Assembly (NCBI GenBank): GCA_964515175.1
Contig: CAZEUR010000016.1
Location: 1 to 26,956 of the forward strand
From: CAIWGV01 sp964515175
Lineage (GTDB): Bacteria; Pseudomonadota; Alphaproteobacteria; UBA7879; UBA5542
Reading direction: 5' to 3'
DNA: 26,956 nucleotides
Positions 7,653 to 15,217 of this stretch are shown here, piece by piece (positions within the stretch are counted from its first letter, which is position 1; every line of letters begins with the position of its first letter). The position numbers and the translations under genes are program-made. The notes under the pieces are model-generated. The model was not told where the DNA came from. It was given only the letters and a program-made list of their open reading frames with translations, and made no database searches.

Positions 7653-7931
7653 ATGACACGTGCGGAACTTGTAAGTCGCCTCTCTTCCAAAATGCCTGAT
7701 CGATCTAGTCATGAAATAGAGAGAATAGTAGCCGCTCTTTTTGAAGAAATTTCTCAGGCCCTAGAAAAAGGTCATCGCATTGAGCTCCGAGGATTTGGCT
7801 CTTTTTTCGTTAAAAAACGCACTGAGAGATTGGGGGTTGATCCTCGCAATGGAGAGAAAATCCATATAGAATCTCACCACACTCCCGTTTTTAGGCCCGG
7901 CCGCGTCCTACTTCAAAACCTAAATTCTTAA
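7653..7931 (+). CDS. ihfB: integration host factor beta-type DNA-bending protein
   Basis: The 92-residue product belongs to the HU/IHF family of small dimeric nucleoid proteins that bend DNA. It begins MTRAELVSRLSSKMPDRSSH, close to the IHF-beta start pattern. The core IELRGFGSFFVKKR is followed by the DNA-contacting arm DPRNGEKIHIESHHTPVFRPGR, including the intercalating proline region (arm residues RNG and a HTPVF turn). IHF-beta is favoured over HU by the N-terminus and by FRPGRVLLQNLN at the end. AGGGTG lies seven bases before the ATG. The gene stands alone between the thrS operon and rpsU. Confidence 0.88.
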   Translation: MTRAELVSRLSSKMPDRSSHEIERIVAALFEEISQALEKGHRIELRGFGSFFVKKRTERLGVDPRNGEKIHIESHHTPVFRPGRVLLQNLNS

Positions 7932-8011
7932 GATATTTTCAATTTCCTCTTTTCTTTTTCTTGAAAAGACGTTATATATGGTGTCTAGAAACAAGAAAGG
8001 ATGTGAGTTTT

Positions 8012-8212
8012 TTGCAAGTTATCGTTCACGAAAACAATCTTGAGCAAGCTCTTCGCGTATTAAAGAAGAAGTTGCAGCGAGAAGGCGTTTTCCGGGAAAT
8101 GAAGATGCGACGCAGCTATGAAAAGCCGTCAATTCGTAAGACCCGTGAGAAGGCCGAAGCTGTTCGCCGATTCCGCAAGTTGATGCGTAAAAAAGCAGAA
8201 CGCGACTCTTAA
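8012..8212 (+). CDS. rpsU: 30S ribosomal protein S21 (probable TTG start)
   Basis: S21 is a small basic protein of the 30S subunit that helps in pairing mRNA with 16S rRNA. The recognisable protein starts QVIVHENNLEQALRVLKKK and continues with REGVFREMKMRRSYEKPS, ending in a basic tail. The frame is open upstream to a TTG at 7961, but residues before the TTG at 8012 do not belong to the family. AAGGATGTGA (7997-8006) matches an extended Shine-Dalgarno sequence with one mismatch; counting from its GGATG core the spacing to the TTG at 8012 is eight bases. The in-frame GTG at 8003 lies inside that site and is therefore less likely. The product is 66 residues, normal for the family. Confidence 0.9.
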   Translation: MQVIVHENNLEQALRVLKKKLQREGVFREMKMRRSYEKPSIRKTREKAEAVRRFRKLMRKKAERDS

Positions 8213-8215
8213 AGA

Positions 8216-9413
8216 TTGAGATGTCCGGTGGACCTTTTCCCCAATTTTAAAAAAACTAGCACGAAGTCATTTGGTGCGGTTTTTTTGGGAGTTCTCGTTC
8301 TTGTATTTTCTTTCTTACGATTTTTTCCTTATGGGATATTTGAGAGGGTCGATTTTTTTCGATTTGATACTTATGGCTCTTTTTTCCGCCTAAAAGATCA
8401 CGTTGTTGCGAATTACAATCGATCTTCTCTACTTCACAAAATAGAGACCCCCCCTTCTGGATGGTCGATCAAATTCAAAAAGATTTGACTTCTCAAAAAA
8501 TTGTATCGTCCAAAGACTTGGATTCATTTTTTTCTCCATCCCAGAAACAGAACGCCAAAATGTCTATCAGCTGGTGAAAGTAATCATCGATCAGAAAGGC
8601 GTCCGGACTTTTCCGGAAAAACTTCCCTACTTTGATGGCCGTCGGCGTTCCATTATAGGAGGTCTGAAAATCCTACACAAATTGGGCCTTCTGCATCCTT
8701 GTGAGTTCTTGCTTAGTATTTCCGACCTAGTAGGTCCTCAATACACAGGTCAAGTCCCTCTCTTTGCCTTTTCCAAAAACATGGCTCTTTCTGCACACAG
8801 AAATATTATTTTAATTCCAGATGGGATTAATATGTCTAAATGGGGGTCTATCATTCCAACCATTCAGTTTGCGAGCAATGCCTTTCCCTGGGATAAAAAG
8901 GTAGACAAAATTTATTGGCGAGGCAGCAACACAAACCCCATCCGATCAGCTTTTGTTACCTTAAGCAAAAACATCCCTTTTATAGACGCCCGACTCACAT
9001 CAGGGAGAAATGCTGCTTATGCCATCCCTGAGGAACAAATTCGTTATAAATATCTCATCTCTTTGGATGGTGTCAGCTCAACTTGGCCTGGTCTTCTTTG
9101 GAAGCTTGCCTCAAACTCCTTAACTCTTAAACAAGAGTCCTCTCATATCCAATGGTACTATGGTGCTTTGAAGCCCTATGTTCACTACCTACCTCTTGAA
9201 AATGATTTGAGAGATCTTGAAAAAGTTTATGCTTACGCCCAAACCCATGATGACGAAATGAAGATGATTGCATCAAACGCCCAAGAATTCATCCAAAAAA
9301 ATGCTCGCTATGAAGACTTGTTAGCTTATCTAAAGATAACTATGGATGCATATTGTAAAAATATCTATTCTGCCTCGACTTCAACTAAGGCCCGCGCATC
9401 TTTGTCTCGTTGA
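8216..9413 (+). pseudogene. GT90/CAP10-family glycosyltransferase, interrupted by two frameshifts
   Basis: Three overlapping frames read as one protein. Frame one (8216-8488) gives a short basic N-terminus and a membrane anchor (FGAVFLGVLVLVFSFLRFF), as in a type II membrane enzyme. At a run of seven C (8448-8454) the sense passes to a second frame reading WMVDQIQKDLTSQKIVSSKD. At a run of seven T (8527-8533) it passes to a third frame reading PETERQNVYQLVKVIID and on to the stop at 9413. One extra C and one extra T would restore a single frame of about 399 residues. This could be gene decay, homopolymer undercounting in the assembly, phase variation or slippage. Family members transfer sugars to LPS/capsule or, in eukaryotes, to proteins. 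The gene begins three bases after the rpsU stop. Confidence 0.7.
8574..9413 (+). CDS. C-terminal catalytic part of GT90/CAP10 glycosyltransferase
   Basis: This is the longest intact piece of the broken gene, 279 residues from a GTG at 8574. No ribosome-binding site lies before the GTG, so independent translation is doubtful. Visible family landmarks are KIYWRGSNTNPIR (acidic/aromatic donor-site segment), YKYLISLDGVSSTWPGLLWK (the conserved substrate-binding core) and QWYYGALKPYVHYLPLENDL near the end. These are typical of the CAP10 domain of bacterial LPS-modifying transferases and of animal POGLUT enzymes. Its last 49 bases overlap the convergent EamA transporter gene. The acceptor is unknown. 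Confidence 0.7.
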   Translation: MKVIIDQKGVRTFPEKLPYFDGRRRSIIGGLKILHKLGLLHPCEFLLSISDLVGPQYTGQVPLFAFSKNMALSAHRNIILIPDGINMSKWGSIIPTIQFASNAFPWDKKVDKIYWRGSNTNPIRSAFVTLSKNIPFIDARLTSGRNAAYAIPEEQIRYKYLISLDGVSSTWPGLLWKLASNSLTLKQESSHIQWYYGALKPYVHYLPLENDLRDLEKVYAYAQTHDDEMKMIASNAQEFIQKNARYEDLLAYLKITMDAYCKNIYSASTSTKARASLSR

Positions 9414-10252
9414 CTATATTGGTTGATGGCAAGCCCCACTAAAACCAAACAACATCCCGCAGCGCTCAATAGCGTCAGTGTTTCTCCCAAAATACAATAA
9501 GCAAAGATCAGACTGGAGATAGGGATTAACAACATATAGGGAGCCACCACAGTTGGCAAATTATGCTTCAACAAGATTCCTGTCAAAATACTGCCTCCCA
9601 AACCCGACACAAATCCTGAAAAAAGAATTGAGAAGATGCTTAGATTTGAAAAATTCAAAGGATTTTGAATGACACTCAAGGGCCCATAGAAAATGACAGA
9701 AAGAATCATGAGGGGCACAGGCATCACAAGACTCCCCCACACCATCATATGAATGATATTTGCACCTCGCACATATCTAAAAGCAATATTATTGGAAGCC
9801 CAAGACAAGGCCGCACAGAACATGAGGAAGAGTCCCAAAGAGGACACCTCTCCTCCCATCCGAAGAGCAATAAAAATGACTCCGACAAAAGCCACTGTCA
9901 TACCAATCCACCCGTATCGTGTGGGCCATTCTTTCCAGAGCCAGATGGCCAATAAAGCCGTTATAAAAACCTGCGTTTGCATCACAACGGAAGAAAGCCC
10001 CGCCCCCACGCCCAGATACAGAATAACGGCGGCCAGTGTTACCGTCACCCCAACAGTTCCGCTAGCCAAAACCACATTTTTCCAAGAAGTTTTGGGTCGC
10101 GGGACAAACAACAGAAGCGGCCATACCAACATATACCGCCAAGCTGCATACATGAAGGGATTGATATTTTGAACTCCCAACTTAACAACAACAGCATTAA
10201 ATCCAAAAATAAGAGCGATTAAAACCGCCATACAGATATATCGAAATGCCAT
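9365..10252 (-). CDS. EamA/DMT-family metabolite transporter
   Basis: The 295-residue protein is almost wholly hydrophobic, with about ten membrane segments arranged as two EamA repeats (the first from MAVLIALIFGFNAVVVKLG, the second from GLFLMFCAALSWASNNIAFRYV). Family signatures include the early FGFNAVVVKLG, AAWRYMLVW and the late GETLTLLSAAGCCLVLVGL. Members export or import amino acids, nucleotide sugars or other small metabolites; the substrate cannot be read from sequence. AGAGGA lies four bases before the ATG. The 3' end overlaps the convergent glycosyltransferase gene by 49 bases. The gene has its own upstream space of 140 bases after glmS. Confidence 0.88.
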   Translation of the reverse strand: MAFRYICMAVLIALIFGFNAVVVKLGVQNINPFMYAAWRYMLVWPLLLFVPRPKTSWKNVVLASGTVGVTVTLAAVILYLGVGAGLSSVVMQTQVFITALLAIWLWKEWPTRYGWIGMTVAFVGVIFIALRMGGEVSSLGLFLMFCAALSWASNNIAFRYVRGANIIHMMVWGSLVMPVPLMILSVIFYGPLSVIQNPLNFSNLSIFSILFSGFVSGLGGSILTGILLKHNLPTVVAPYMLLIPISSLIFAYCILGETLTLLSAAGCCLVLVGLAINQYSQRDKDARALVEVEAE

Positions 10253-10288
10253 AGAATCCTCTCAAAATCTATGGTAGATGAGGGAAGA

Positions 10289-10319
10289 ACAAAGTGCAAC
10301 AAAAGGGTTAACACTTTGT
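10289..10319. repeat. 8-bp inverted repeat between glmS and the EamA gene
   Basis: ACAAAGTG (10289-10296) and CACTTTGT (10312-10319) are perfect inverted arms separated by 15 bases. They lie downstream of glmS and about 40 bases before the EamA start. In the minus-strand transcript the stem is followed by TCTTCCC, a poor uridine tract, so it may be a weak glmS terminator or an operator for the transporter gene. Confidence 0.35.
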
Positions 10320-10392
10320 AGCGATCCCGGACCGATGCCAGCCTTCCTTCAGAGCTCTTATCAATCCCCAATTGACACCTGGATTAGCTTGT

Positions 10393-12213
10393 TTATTCCA
10401 CCGTCACAGATTTTGCTAAGTTCCGGGGCTGATCCACATCCGTTCCTTTGGCAACTGCGGTATAGTAGGCGAGCAGCTGCAGAGGGAGTGCATAGACCAA
10501 AGGAGCCGCAAAGTTTTGCACAGAGGGCATAAGGAAGGCAGATTTTATCTTCTTCTCAAAACGCTCAATACACCCCGCTTCTGCAAACAAGAGAACCCGA
10601 CCTTTTCGAGAGATAACTTCTTCCAAATTAGAAATATTTTTCTCATATAAATCATCATGAGGAATTAAGTATACCAATGGCGTTTTATCATCAATCAAAG
10701 CTATAGGCCCATGCTTCAACTCACCTGACGCAAACCCTTCTGCATGAATATAAGAAAGTTCCTTGAGCTTCAAAGCGCCTTCTAAGGCTATGGCATACTG
10801 AGGCCCTCGTCCTAGATAGAGAACGGAATGGGAATTTTTGATCTGGGTTGCCATATCTCGAATCTTGGTAATCTCTGTTAAAATTTTTCCCATCTGCGCC
10901 GGCACCTCGAGAAGAGCTTGGATTAATTCTCTCTCTTCTTCAGCCTTAATAGATCTTTTTTGTCGCGCCATGAAGAGTGCTAAGCAGGCCAATACCATCA
11001 GTTGTGCTGTGAAAGCCTTGGTGGACGCAACTCCAATTTCAGGTCCTGCATGAAGTTCCAAAAACGCATCCGATTCTCGAGCAATGGAACTCTCTGAAAC
11101 GTTCACAATACCAATGACCTTTTGGCCAACTTCTTTTGCATATCGGAGGGCTGCCAGGGTATCTGCCGTTTCTCCAGACTGAGAAATGGCGAGTACGACA
11201 CCTCCTTTTGGAAGAGGTGGCTTCCGATAGCGAAACTCAGATGCAATATCTACCTGCACATTAATCTTAGAAATGCGCTCAATCCAATTCTTAGAAACCA
11301 TGGCAGAGTAAAAGGAAGTCCCGCAAGCCACGACATTAATGAGGGGAACTTTATCCCATTCTACGTCGATCCCTAGGTTTACTTCTTGTTTTACAGGATT
11401 AAAATAGGCCTGGAGAATATCCCCCATAACACCTGGCTGCTCAAAAATTTCTTTCAGCATAAAGTGGGGATATTCCCCTTTGCCCATGAGGGCCCCCGTC
11501 AAGGCCGTTTTCTTAGAAACCCGATCAACAGGACGATCCGATTCATCATAAATCTGGAGAGATCCTCGACGAACCACGCCTAGATCCCCTTCTTCTAAAT
11601 AACAAATAGTTTGAGTAAAAGGAGCTAATGCTAAAGCATCAGATCCCACAAACATTTCTCCGTCTCCAAATCCTACCGCCAAAGGGCTTCCCCGGCGGGC
11701 ACAAATTAGGAGGTTTTCCTCATGGGCAAAGAGCATGGCGATCGCAAAAGCCCCATGGAGTCTTTTAAGGGCAAGAGAAGCAGCTCTCTGAGGGTCATTC
11801 CCTTCTTCCAAAAAATGACTCACCAAATGAACAATAACTTCTGTATCCGTATCACTTTGAAATGTATGGCCCTGCCTCTCGAGCTCTTGACGTAGTTCTA
11901 GAAAATTTTCGATGATTCCATTGTGAACCAGGACCACCTTGTCGGTTGCATGAGGATGGGCGTTCTTTTCATTAGGCACCCCATGAGTGGCCCATCGCGT
12001 ATGCCCAATACCAATTGTGCCTTTTAATCGGTGGGATTTTAAAGCCTTCTCAAGTTCAGCAATCTTTCCTACAGTCCGGCAGCGTTCAATTTCACCGTTT
12101 TCAAGGACAGCAATACCTGCGGAATCGTACCCCCTGTACTCAAGTCTCTTGAGCCCTTCAACAAGGCGAGGAACGATATTCTCTTTACCAAGAATGCCAA
12201 TGATGCCACACAT
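10393..12213 (-). CDS. glmS: glutamine-fructose-6-phosphate aminotransferase (isomerizing)
   Basis: GlmS makes glucosamine-6-phosphate from fructose-6-phosphate and glutamine, the first step to UDP-GlcNAc for peptidoglycan and LPS. The 606-residue product starts MCGIIGILG, exposing Cys2 as the glutaminase nucleophile. The glutaminase domain carries HTRWATHG and VHNGIIENF. Two SIS sugar-isomerase domains follow, with CGTSFYSAMVSK, AISQSGETADT, STKAFTAQ and YLGRGPQYAIALEGALKLKE. The C-terminus DVDQPRNLAKSVTVE is the normal family end. It starts nine bases after the glmU stop, behind a TAGGA ribosome-binding site. No glmS ribozyme space exists between the two genes. Confidence 0.97.
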   Translation of the reverse strand: MCGIIGILGKENIVPRLVEGLKRLEYRGYDSAGIAVLENGEIERCRTVGKIAELEKALKSHRLKGTIGIGHTRWATHGVPNEKNAHPHATDKVVLVHNGIIENFLELRQELERQGHTFQSDTDTEVIVHLVSHFLEEGNDPQRAASLALKRLHGAFAIAMLFAHEENLLICARRGSPLAVGFGDGEMFVGSDALALAPFTQTICYLEEGDLGVVRRGSLQIYDESDRPVDRVSKKTALTGALMGKGEYPHFMLKEIFEQPGVMGDILQAYFNPVKQEVNLGIDVEWDKVPLINVVACGTSFYSAMVSKNWIERISKINVQVDIASEFRYRKPPLPKGGVVLAISQSGETADTLAALRYAKEVGQKVIGIVNVSESSIARESDAFLELHAGPEIGVASTKAFTAQLMVLACLALFMARQKRSIKAEEERELIQALLEVPAQMGKILTEITKIRDMATQIKNSHSVLYLGRGPQYAIALEGALKLKELSYIHAEGFASGELKHGPIALIDDKTPLVYLIPHDDLYEKNISNLEEVISRKGRVLLFAEAGCIERFEKKIKSAFLMPSVQNFAAPLVYALPLQLLAYYTAVAKGTDVDQPRNLAKSVTVE

Positions 12214-12222
12214 GAGGAAATC

Positions 12223-13542
12223 CTATTTCTTTGTCCGTTTCTCTCGAAACCGTTTTGCGGCGTCCTTAATATTATTTTGAGGGGGACGCGTCAGAGCAAG
12301 AGCGTCCAAGGGAACATCTTCCGTCACCACACTTCCAGCCCCAATGATTGCATTTTTTCCAATAGTCAGAGGGGCTACAAGAGAGACATTAACACCAATG
12401 GAAGCCCCTTTTTCAATTTTGGTTTTATATTTATTGAAGCCGTCATAGTTAGCGGTAATTGCCCCAGCTCCCACATTTACATCTTCCTCTAAATGGGAAT
12501 CCCCTATATAGCTGAGATGAGAAACCTTACTACCCTGTTCGAGTGTGGATTTTTTGATTTCCACAAAATTTCCTACCTTAACTTGGGATCCAATTTTTGT
12601 TTCAGGTCGGATGCGCGCAAAAGGACCAATGACTGAGCCAGCTCCGATGGCCGCTCCTTCAATATAAGAATTTGCGCGAATATGAACATTATTAGCAAGC
12701 TTTACGTTGCGTCCAAAAAAAACATTGGGCTCAATGTAACTATCCTGTCCTATTTCCGTATCAAAACTAAAACATACAGTGGACGGATCCACAAGAGTCA
12801 CCCCGGACTCCATCATCTGGAAGCGCTTTCTCTGCTGGAATGAATACTCAACCTCTGCAAGATCAGCCCGCGTATTAATCCCTTGAAGTTCTGAGAAAGG
12901 TGCCTCAATAACTTGCGCCTTCAACCCGTGCTCATTGGCAAGCCGCACAAGATCAGTAAGATAAAATTCCCCATTAGCATTTTTATTGCTGATTTTTTTG
13001 AGCAGCGGTAGCGCTTCTTTTCCAATGAGCATCATGCCGGAATTGCAGAGATTATTTTCTCGCTCAGACAGAGTTGCCTCTTTATATTCCACAATTCTGC
13101 TGATACAACCAGTATCATCCGCAAAAATTCGACCATATTGGGCGGGATCCTGGGGACGCATACCAAGAACCACAATCTGAGCCTCTTGACGGGCGTCCAG
13201 AGCCTTTTGGAGAGTCGATGCCTGGACTAAAGGGGTATCCCCATACAAAACCAAAACATCTTGGTTATGAAAATTCTTTTCTGCACTCAGAAGAGCATCC
13301 GCGGTGCCTTGTGCTTTTTTCTGAATGGCATGATGGATTTTTGGGAAGTGCTCTCGTGTTTCTTCCATGGAAGGAGCTGTCACCAAAGTAATGTGTTGAC
13401 AATTCAATTCCTTAAGAGCCCCTAAAACATGATCGATTAAAGATTGACCACCAACCGAATGCAAAACCTTAGGAACAGCCGACTTCATGCGACTGCCCTG
13501 CCCGGCCGCTAAAATAACTGAAGAAAAGGAATGTTTTTTCAT
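12223..13542 (-). CDS. glmU: bifunctional UDP-GlcNAc pyrophosphorylase / glucosamine-1-phosphate acetyltransferase
   Basis: GlmU acetylates GlcN-1-P and joins it to UTP. The 439-residue protein has the uridylyltransferase domain at the front (VILAAGQGSRMKSAVPKVLH, VLYGDTPLV, the QGINTRADLAEVE linker). A left-handed beta-helix acyltransferase domain follows, with hexapeptide repeats and active-site segments GNFVEIKKSTL, HLSYIGDSHL and ITANYDGFNKYKT. It is slightly shorter than the E. coli enzyme (456), mostly at the tail. The ATG at 13542 has AAGGG almost touching it, a cramped ribosome-binding site. A hairpin lies between this gene and ndk upstream. Confidence 0.96.
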   Translation of the reverse strand: MKKHSFSSVILAAGQGSRMKSAVPKVLHSVGGQSLIDHVLGALKELNCQHITLVTAPSMEETREHFPKIHHAIQKKAQGTADALLSAEKNFHNQDVLVLYGDTPLVQASTLQKALDARQEAQIVVLGMRPQDPAQYGRIFADDTGCISRIVEYKEATLSERENNLCNSGMMLIGKEALPLLKKISNKNANGEFYLTDLVRLANEHGLKAQVIEAPFSELQGINTRADLAEVEYSFQQRKRFQMMESGVTLVDPSTVCFSFDTEIGQDSYIEPNVFFGRNVKLANNVHIRANSYIEGAAIGAGSVIGPFARIRPETKIGSQVKVGNFVEIKKSTLEQGSKVSHLSYIGDSHLEEDVNVGAGAITANYDGFNKYKTKIEKGASIGVNVSLVAPLTIGKNAIIGAGSVVTEDVPLDALALTRPPQNNIKDAAKRFREKRTKK

Positions 13543-13555
13543 ACCCTTAGAATAC

Positions 13556-13586
13556 GGGAAATCTCTGACTTACGCCAGAGATTCCC
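13556..13586 (-). other. hairpin between ndk and glmU
   Basis: GGGAAATCTCTG (13556-13567) pairs with CAGAGATTCCC (13576-13586), giving 11 base pairs with one bulged A and an 8-nt loop. It sits 14 bases before the glmU start and 38 bases after the ndk stop. No uridine run follows on the minus strand, so it is not a classic intrinsic terminator. It may be an mRNA processing or stability element that sets glmU output relative to ndk. Confidence 0.4.
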
Positions 13587-13623
13587 ATGCAATAATTATG
13601 ACAAATGATTACAGAAACTTGGC

Positions 13624-14043
13624 TCAGCCAACGATTTCAGATTCACTGAAGAAAAAACTAACTTCAATCTTTGCGTTCTCAGCAGAGTCAGATCCATGAA
13701 CGGAGTTTTCTTGGATAGATTCTGCGAAAAGTTTCCGGATCGTTCCAGGCTCTGCATTCGCTGGATTGGTAGCTCCCATAATTTCACGGTTCTTCAGAAC
13801 AGCGCCCCTACCTTCTAAAACTTGAACCACCACAGGTCCAGACAACATCGACTCACACAGATCATTGTAAAAAGGACGCTCTGAATGAACAGCATAAAAC
13901 TTCTGAGCCTGTTCTTTTGTTAAACGTATCCTCTTCTGAGCAACAATCCGAAGCCCTGCTTTTTCGAAGCATGCATTAATTTCACCGGTTAAGTTACGAC
14001 GGGTGGCATCGGGCTTAATAATTGAAAGTGTACGCTCTGACAT
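13624..14043 (-). CDS. ndk: nucleoside diphosphate kinase
   Basis: Ndk passes the gamma-phosphate of ATP to other nucleoside diphosphates through a phospho-histidine. The 139-residue product starts MSERTLSIIKPDATRRNLTG (the family start with the KPD motif). It contains ERPFYNDLCESMLSGPVV and GATNPANAEPGTIR, and has the catalytic His116 in NSVHGSDS. Length is normal. AAAGGAGA lies seven bases before the ATG and a promoter candidate is present at 14080-14108. It precedes glmU-glmS on the same strand, which makes sense because GlmU consumes UTP. Confidence 0.97.
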   Translation of the reverse strand: MSERTLSIIKPDATRRNLTGEINACFEKAGLRIVAQKRIRLTKEQAQKFYAVHSERPFYNDLCESMLSGPVVVQVLEGRGAVLKNREIMGATNPANAEPGTIRKLFAESIQENSVHGSDSAENAKIEVSFFFSESEIVG

Positions 14044-14079
14044 AAATAATCTCCTTTACATAAAATTTCTTGAAGAGCC

Positions 14080-14108
14080 ACAATAGAAAAAAATAACCTT
14101 ATTGTAAA
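14080..14108 (-). promoter_or_regulatory. candidate ndk promoter
   Basis: Minus-strand TTTACA (14103-14108, 5/6) and TATTGT (14080-14085, 4/6) are separated by exactly 17 bases. Transcription would start near 14073, giving a leader of about 30 bases that includes the AAAGGAGA site of ndk. Confidence 0.5.
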
Positions 14109-14153
14109 GCATGACCAACTTAAATCGTACTCGCCATAGTATCCTACATTCAG

Positions 14154-14177
14154 AAAAAAAGGAGGCCCAGAGCCTCC
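14154..14177 (-). terminator. intrinsic terminator after mucR
   Basis: On the minus strand a perfect 6-bp GC-rich stem GGAGGC/GCCTCC (14161-14166 with 14172-14177) with a 5-nt loop is followed directly by seven T (14160-14154). This is a textbook rho-independent terminator 26 bases after the mucR stop. It isolates mucR from ndk. Confidence 0.9.
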
Positions 14178-14202
14178 CCCCTTCCGTAAGGACTAACAAG
14201 CC

Positions 14203-14643
14203 TTAAGCGCTCTGTACGCCCAAGTCTTTCCTAGTTTTTCTATTGGAGCTTCCCAAGCCGATATTTTTAGCAAGCATGCTCCGCTTCTTTGCATAATTAG
14301 GGGCAACTGTTGGGTAGTCAGAGGAAAGCCCCCAACGAATCCGATAATCTTGAATAGACATACCATAAGCTGACCGTAAATGGCGCTTCAGCATTTTTAA
14401 TTTCTTTCCATCTTCCAAACACACCAAATAATCAGGCGTTACGGATTTTTTAATGGAAACCGCTGGCACAAGACTACTACTACCACGCACCGCTTGACCT
14501 TCCTTCACACTGGTCAATGTTCCATACACCTGTTGGATCAAAGATGGTAGATCAGCTGTGGGCACAACATTATTTGAAATGTGAGCTGATACGATGTTTG
14601 ATGTTAATGATAGAATATGTTCGACGTTTAATTTTTCACTCAT
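14203..14643 (-). CDS. MucR/Ros-family transcriptional regulator, zinc-site variant
   Basis: Members of this alphaproteobacterial family silence or activate surface-polysaccharide, motility and virulence genes by binding AT-rich DNA. The 146-residue product matches the family from VTPDYLVCLEDGKKLKMLKR through YRIRWGLSSDYPTVAPNYAKKRS to LAKNIGLG. In Ros the zinc is held by C-x2-C-x9-H-x4-H. Here the aligned positions are C75, D78, H88 and Y93, so two of four ligands are changed and zinc binding is doubtful; similar zinc-free members are known. The N-terminal 60 residues are the oligomerisation region in the family. AAGGGGA precedes the ATG. It has its own promoter candidate and a strong terminator. 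Confidence 0.93.
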   Translation of the reverse strand: MSEKLNVEHILSLTSNIVSAHISNNVVPTADLPSLIQQVYGTLTSVKEGQAVRGSSSLVPAVSIKKSVTPDYLVCLEDGKKLKMLKRHLRSAYGMSIQDYRIRWGLSSDYPTVAPNYAKKRSMLAKNIGLGSSNRKTRKDLGVQSA

Positions 14644-14708
14644 GTTATCCCCTTAATTTCTTAGTATTTTTCATTAATAAAGCAACTATCTGTTACACTT
14701 TTGGGAAC

Positions 14709-14737
14709 TGTATACCCTCTTCACAAATAAAAAGCAA
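14709..14737 (-). promoter_or_regulatory. candidate mucR promoter
   Basis: Minus-strand TTGCTT (14732-14737) and TATACA (14709-14714) are 17 bases apart, each matching 4/6 consensus bases. The leader would be about 60 bases and very AT-rich, the type of sequence this family binds, so autoregulation is plausible. Confidence 0.4.
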
Positions 14738-14767
14738 CCGAGAAGTTATCTTTCTGTGTAAAAAATT

Positions 14768-15217
14768 TTAGGATATTTTTTTCTGCATAGAAATGGCATC
14801 TCCAGCAGAGATCCCACTCTTTCGATAATAGCCCTTACGATAGGAGATTTTGAGGAACCCGTTTTTTGAATAAAATTTTATGGCAGTTAAATTATCCTTT
14901 TCTACTTCCAAAAATATTTTTAAAACTTGCCTATTCTTCAGATATGTTTCGAGTGTGTTATAAAGGCTTTGGCCCAAGCCTTTTTCCCTCATTTTTTGCT
15001 GCACTAAGAAGGTAAGAATTTCAGATTCCTCCTCTACAACCTGCGCAATAATAAACCCCAAACACGCCTCTTCAGAAAAAGCTCCCCATCCAGAAGTGGT
15101 GTTCAAGGCCAGAAGATCATAGAGCCCTTGATAACCCCACTTAGCCTCTGGAAATCCTTCCTCATGAAGGACATGAACTATCCGCGTGTCGCTCAGGGTA
15201 ATGGGTCTAATTTCCAT
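14768..15217 (-). CDS. rimI: GNAT-family N-acetyltransferase, RimI type
   Basis: RimI acetylates the N-terminus of ribosomal protein S18 and perhaps other proteins. The ATG at 15217 is chosen because the family begins with MEIRPITLSD; the frame is open further upstream, but those residues are not family-like. The 149-residue product has the GNAT fold: the acetyl-CoA loop region is QQKMREKGLGQSLYNTLE (Q/RxxGxG/A pattern), followed by LEVEKDNLTAIKFYSKNGF and the closing YYRKSG. It overlaps the tsaB stop by 11 bases and lacks its own ribosome-binding site, so it is probably translated by coupling. TsaB next to RimI is a common pairing in bacteria. Confidence 0.88.
   Translation of the reverse strand: MEIRPITLSDTRIVHVLHEEGFPEAKWGYQGLYDLLALNTTSGWGAFSEEACLGFIIAQVVEEESEILTFLVQQKMREKGLGQSLYNTLETYLKNRQVLKIFLEVEKDNLTAIKFYSKNGFLKISYRKGYYRKSGISAGDAISMQKKIS

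Noticed and set aside
12214..12222. glmS ribozyme
   Set aside because: Only nine bases separate glmU and glmS; there is no room for the ribozyme, which is also not expected in this group.
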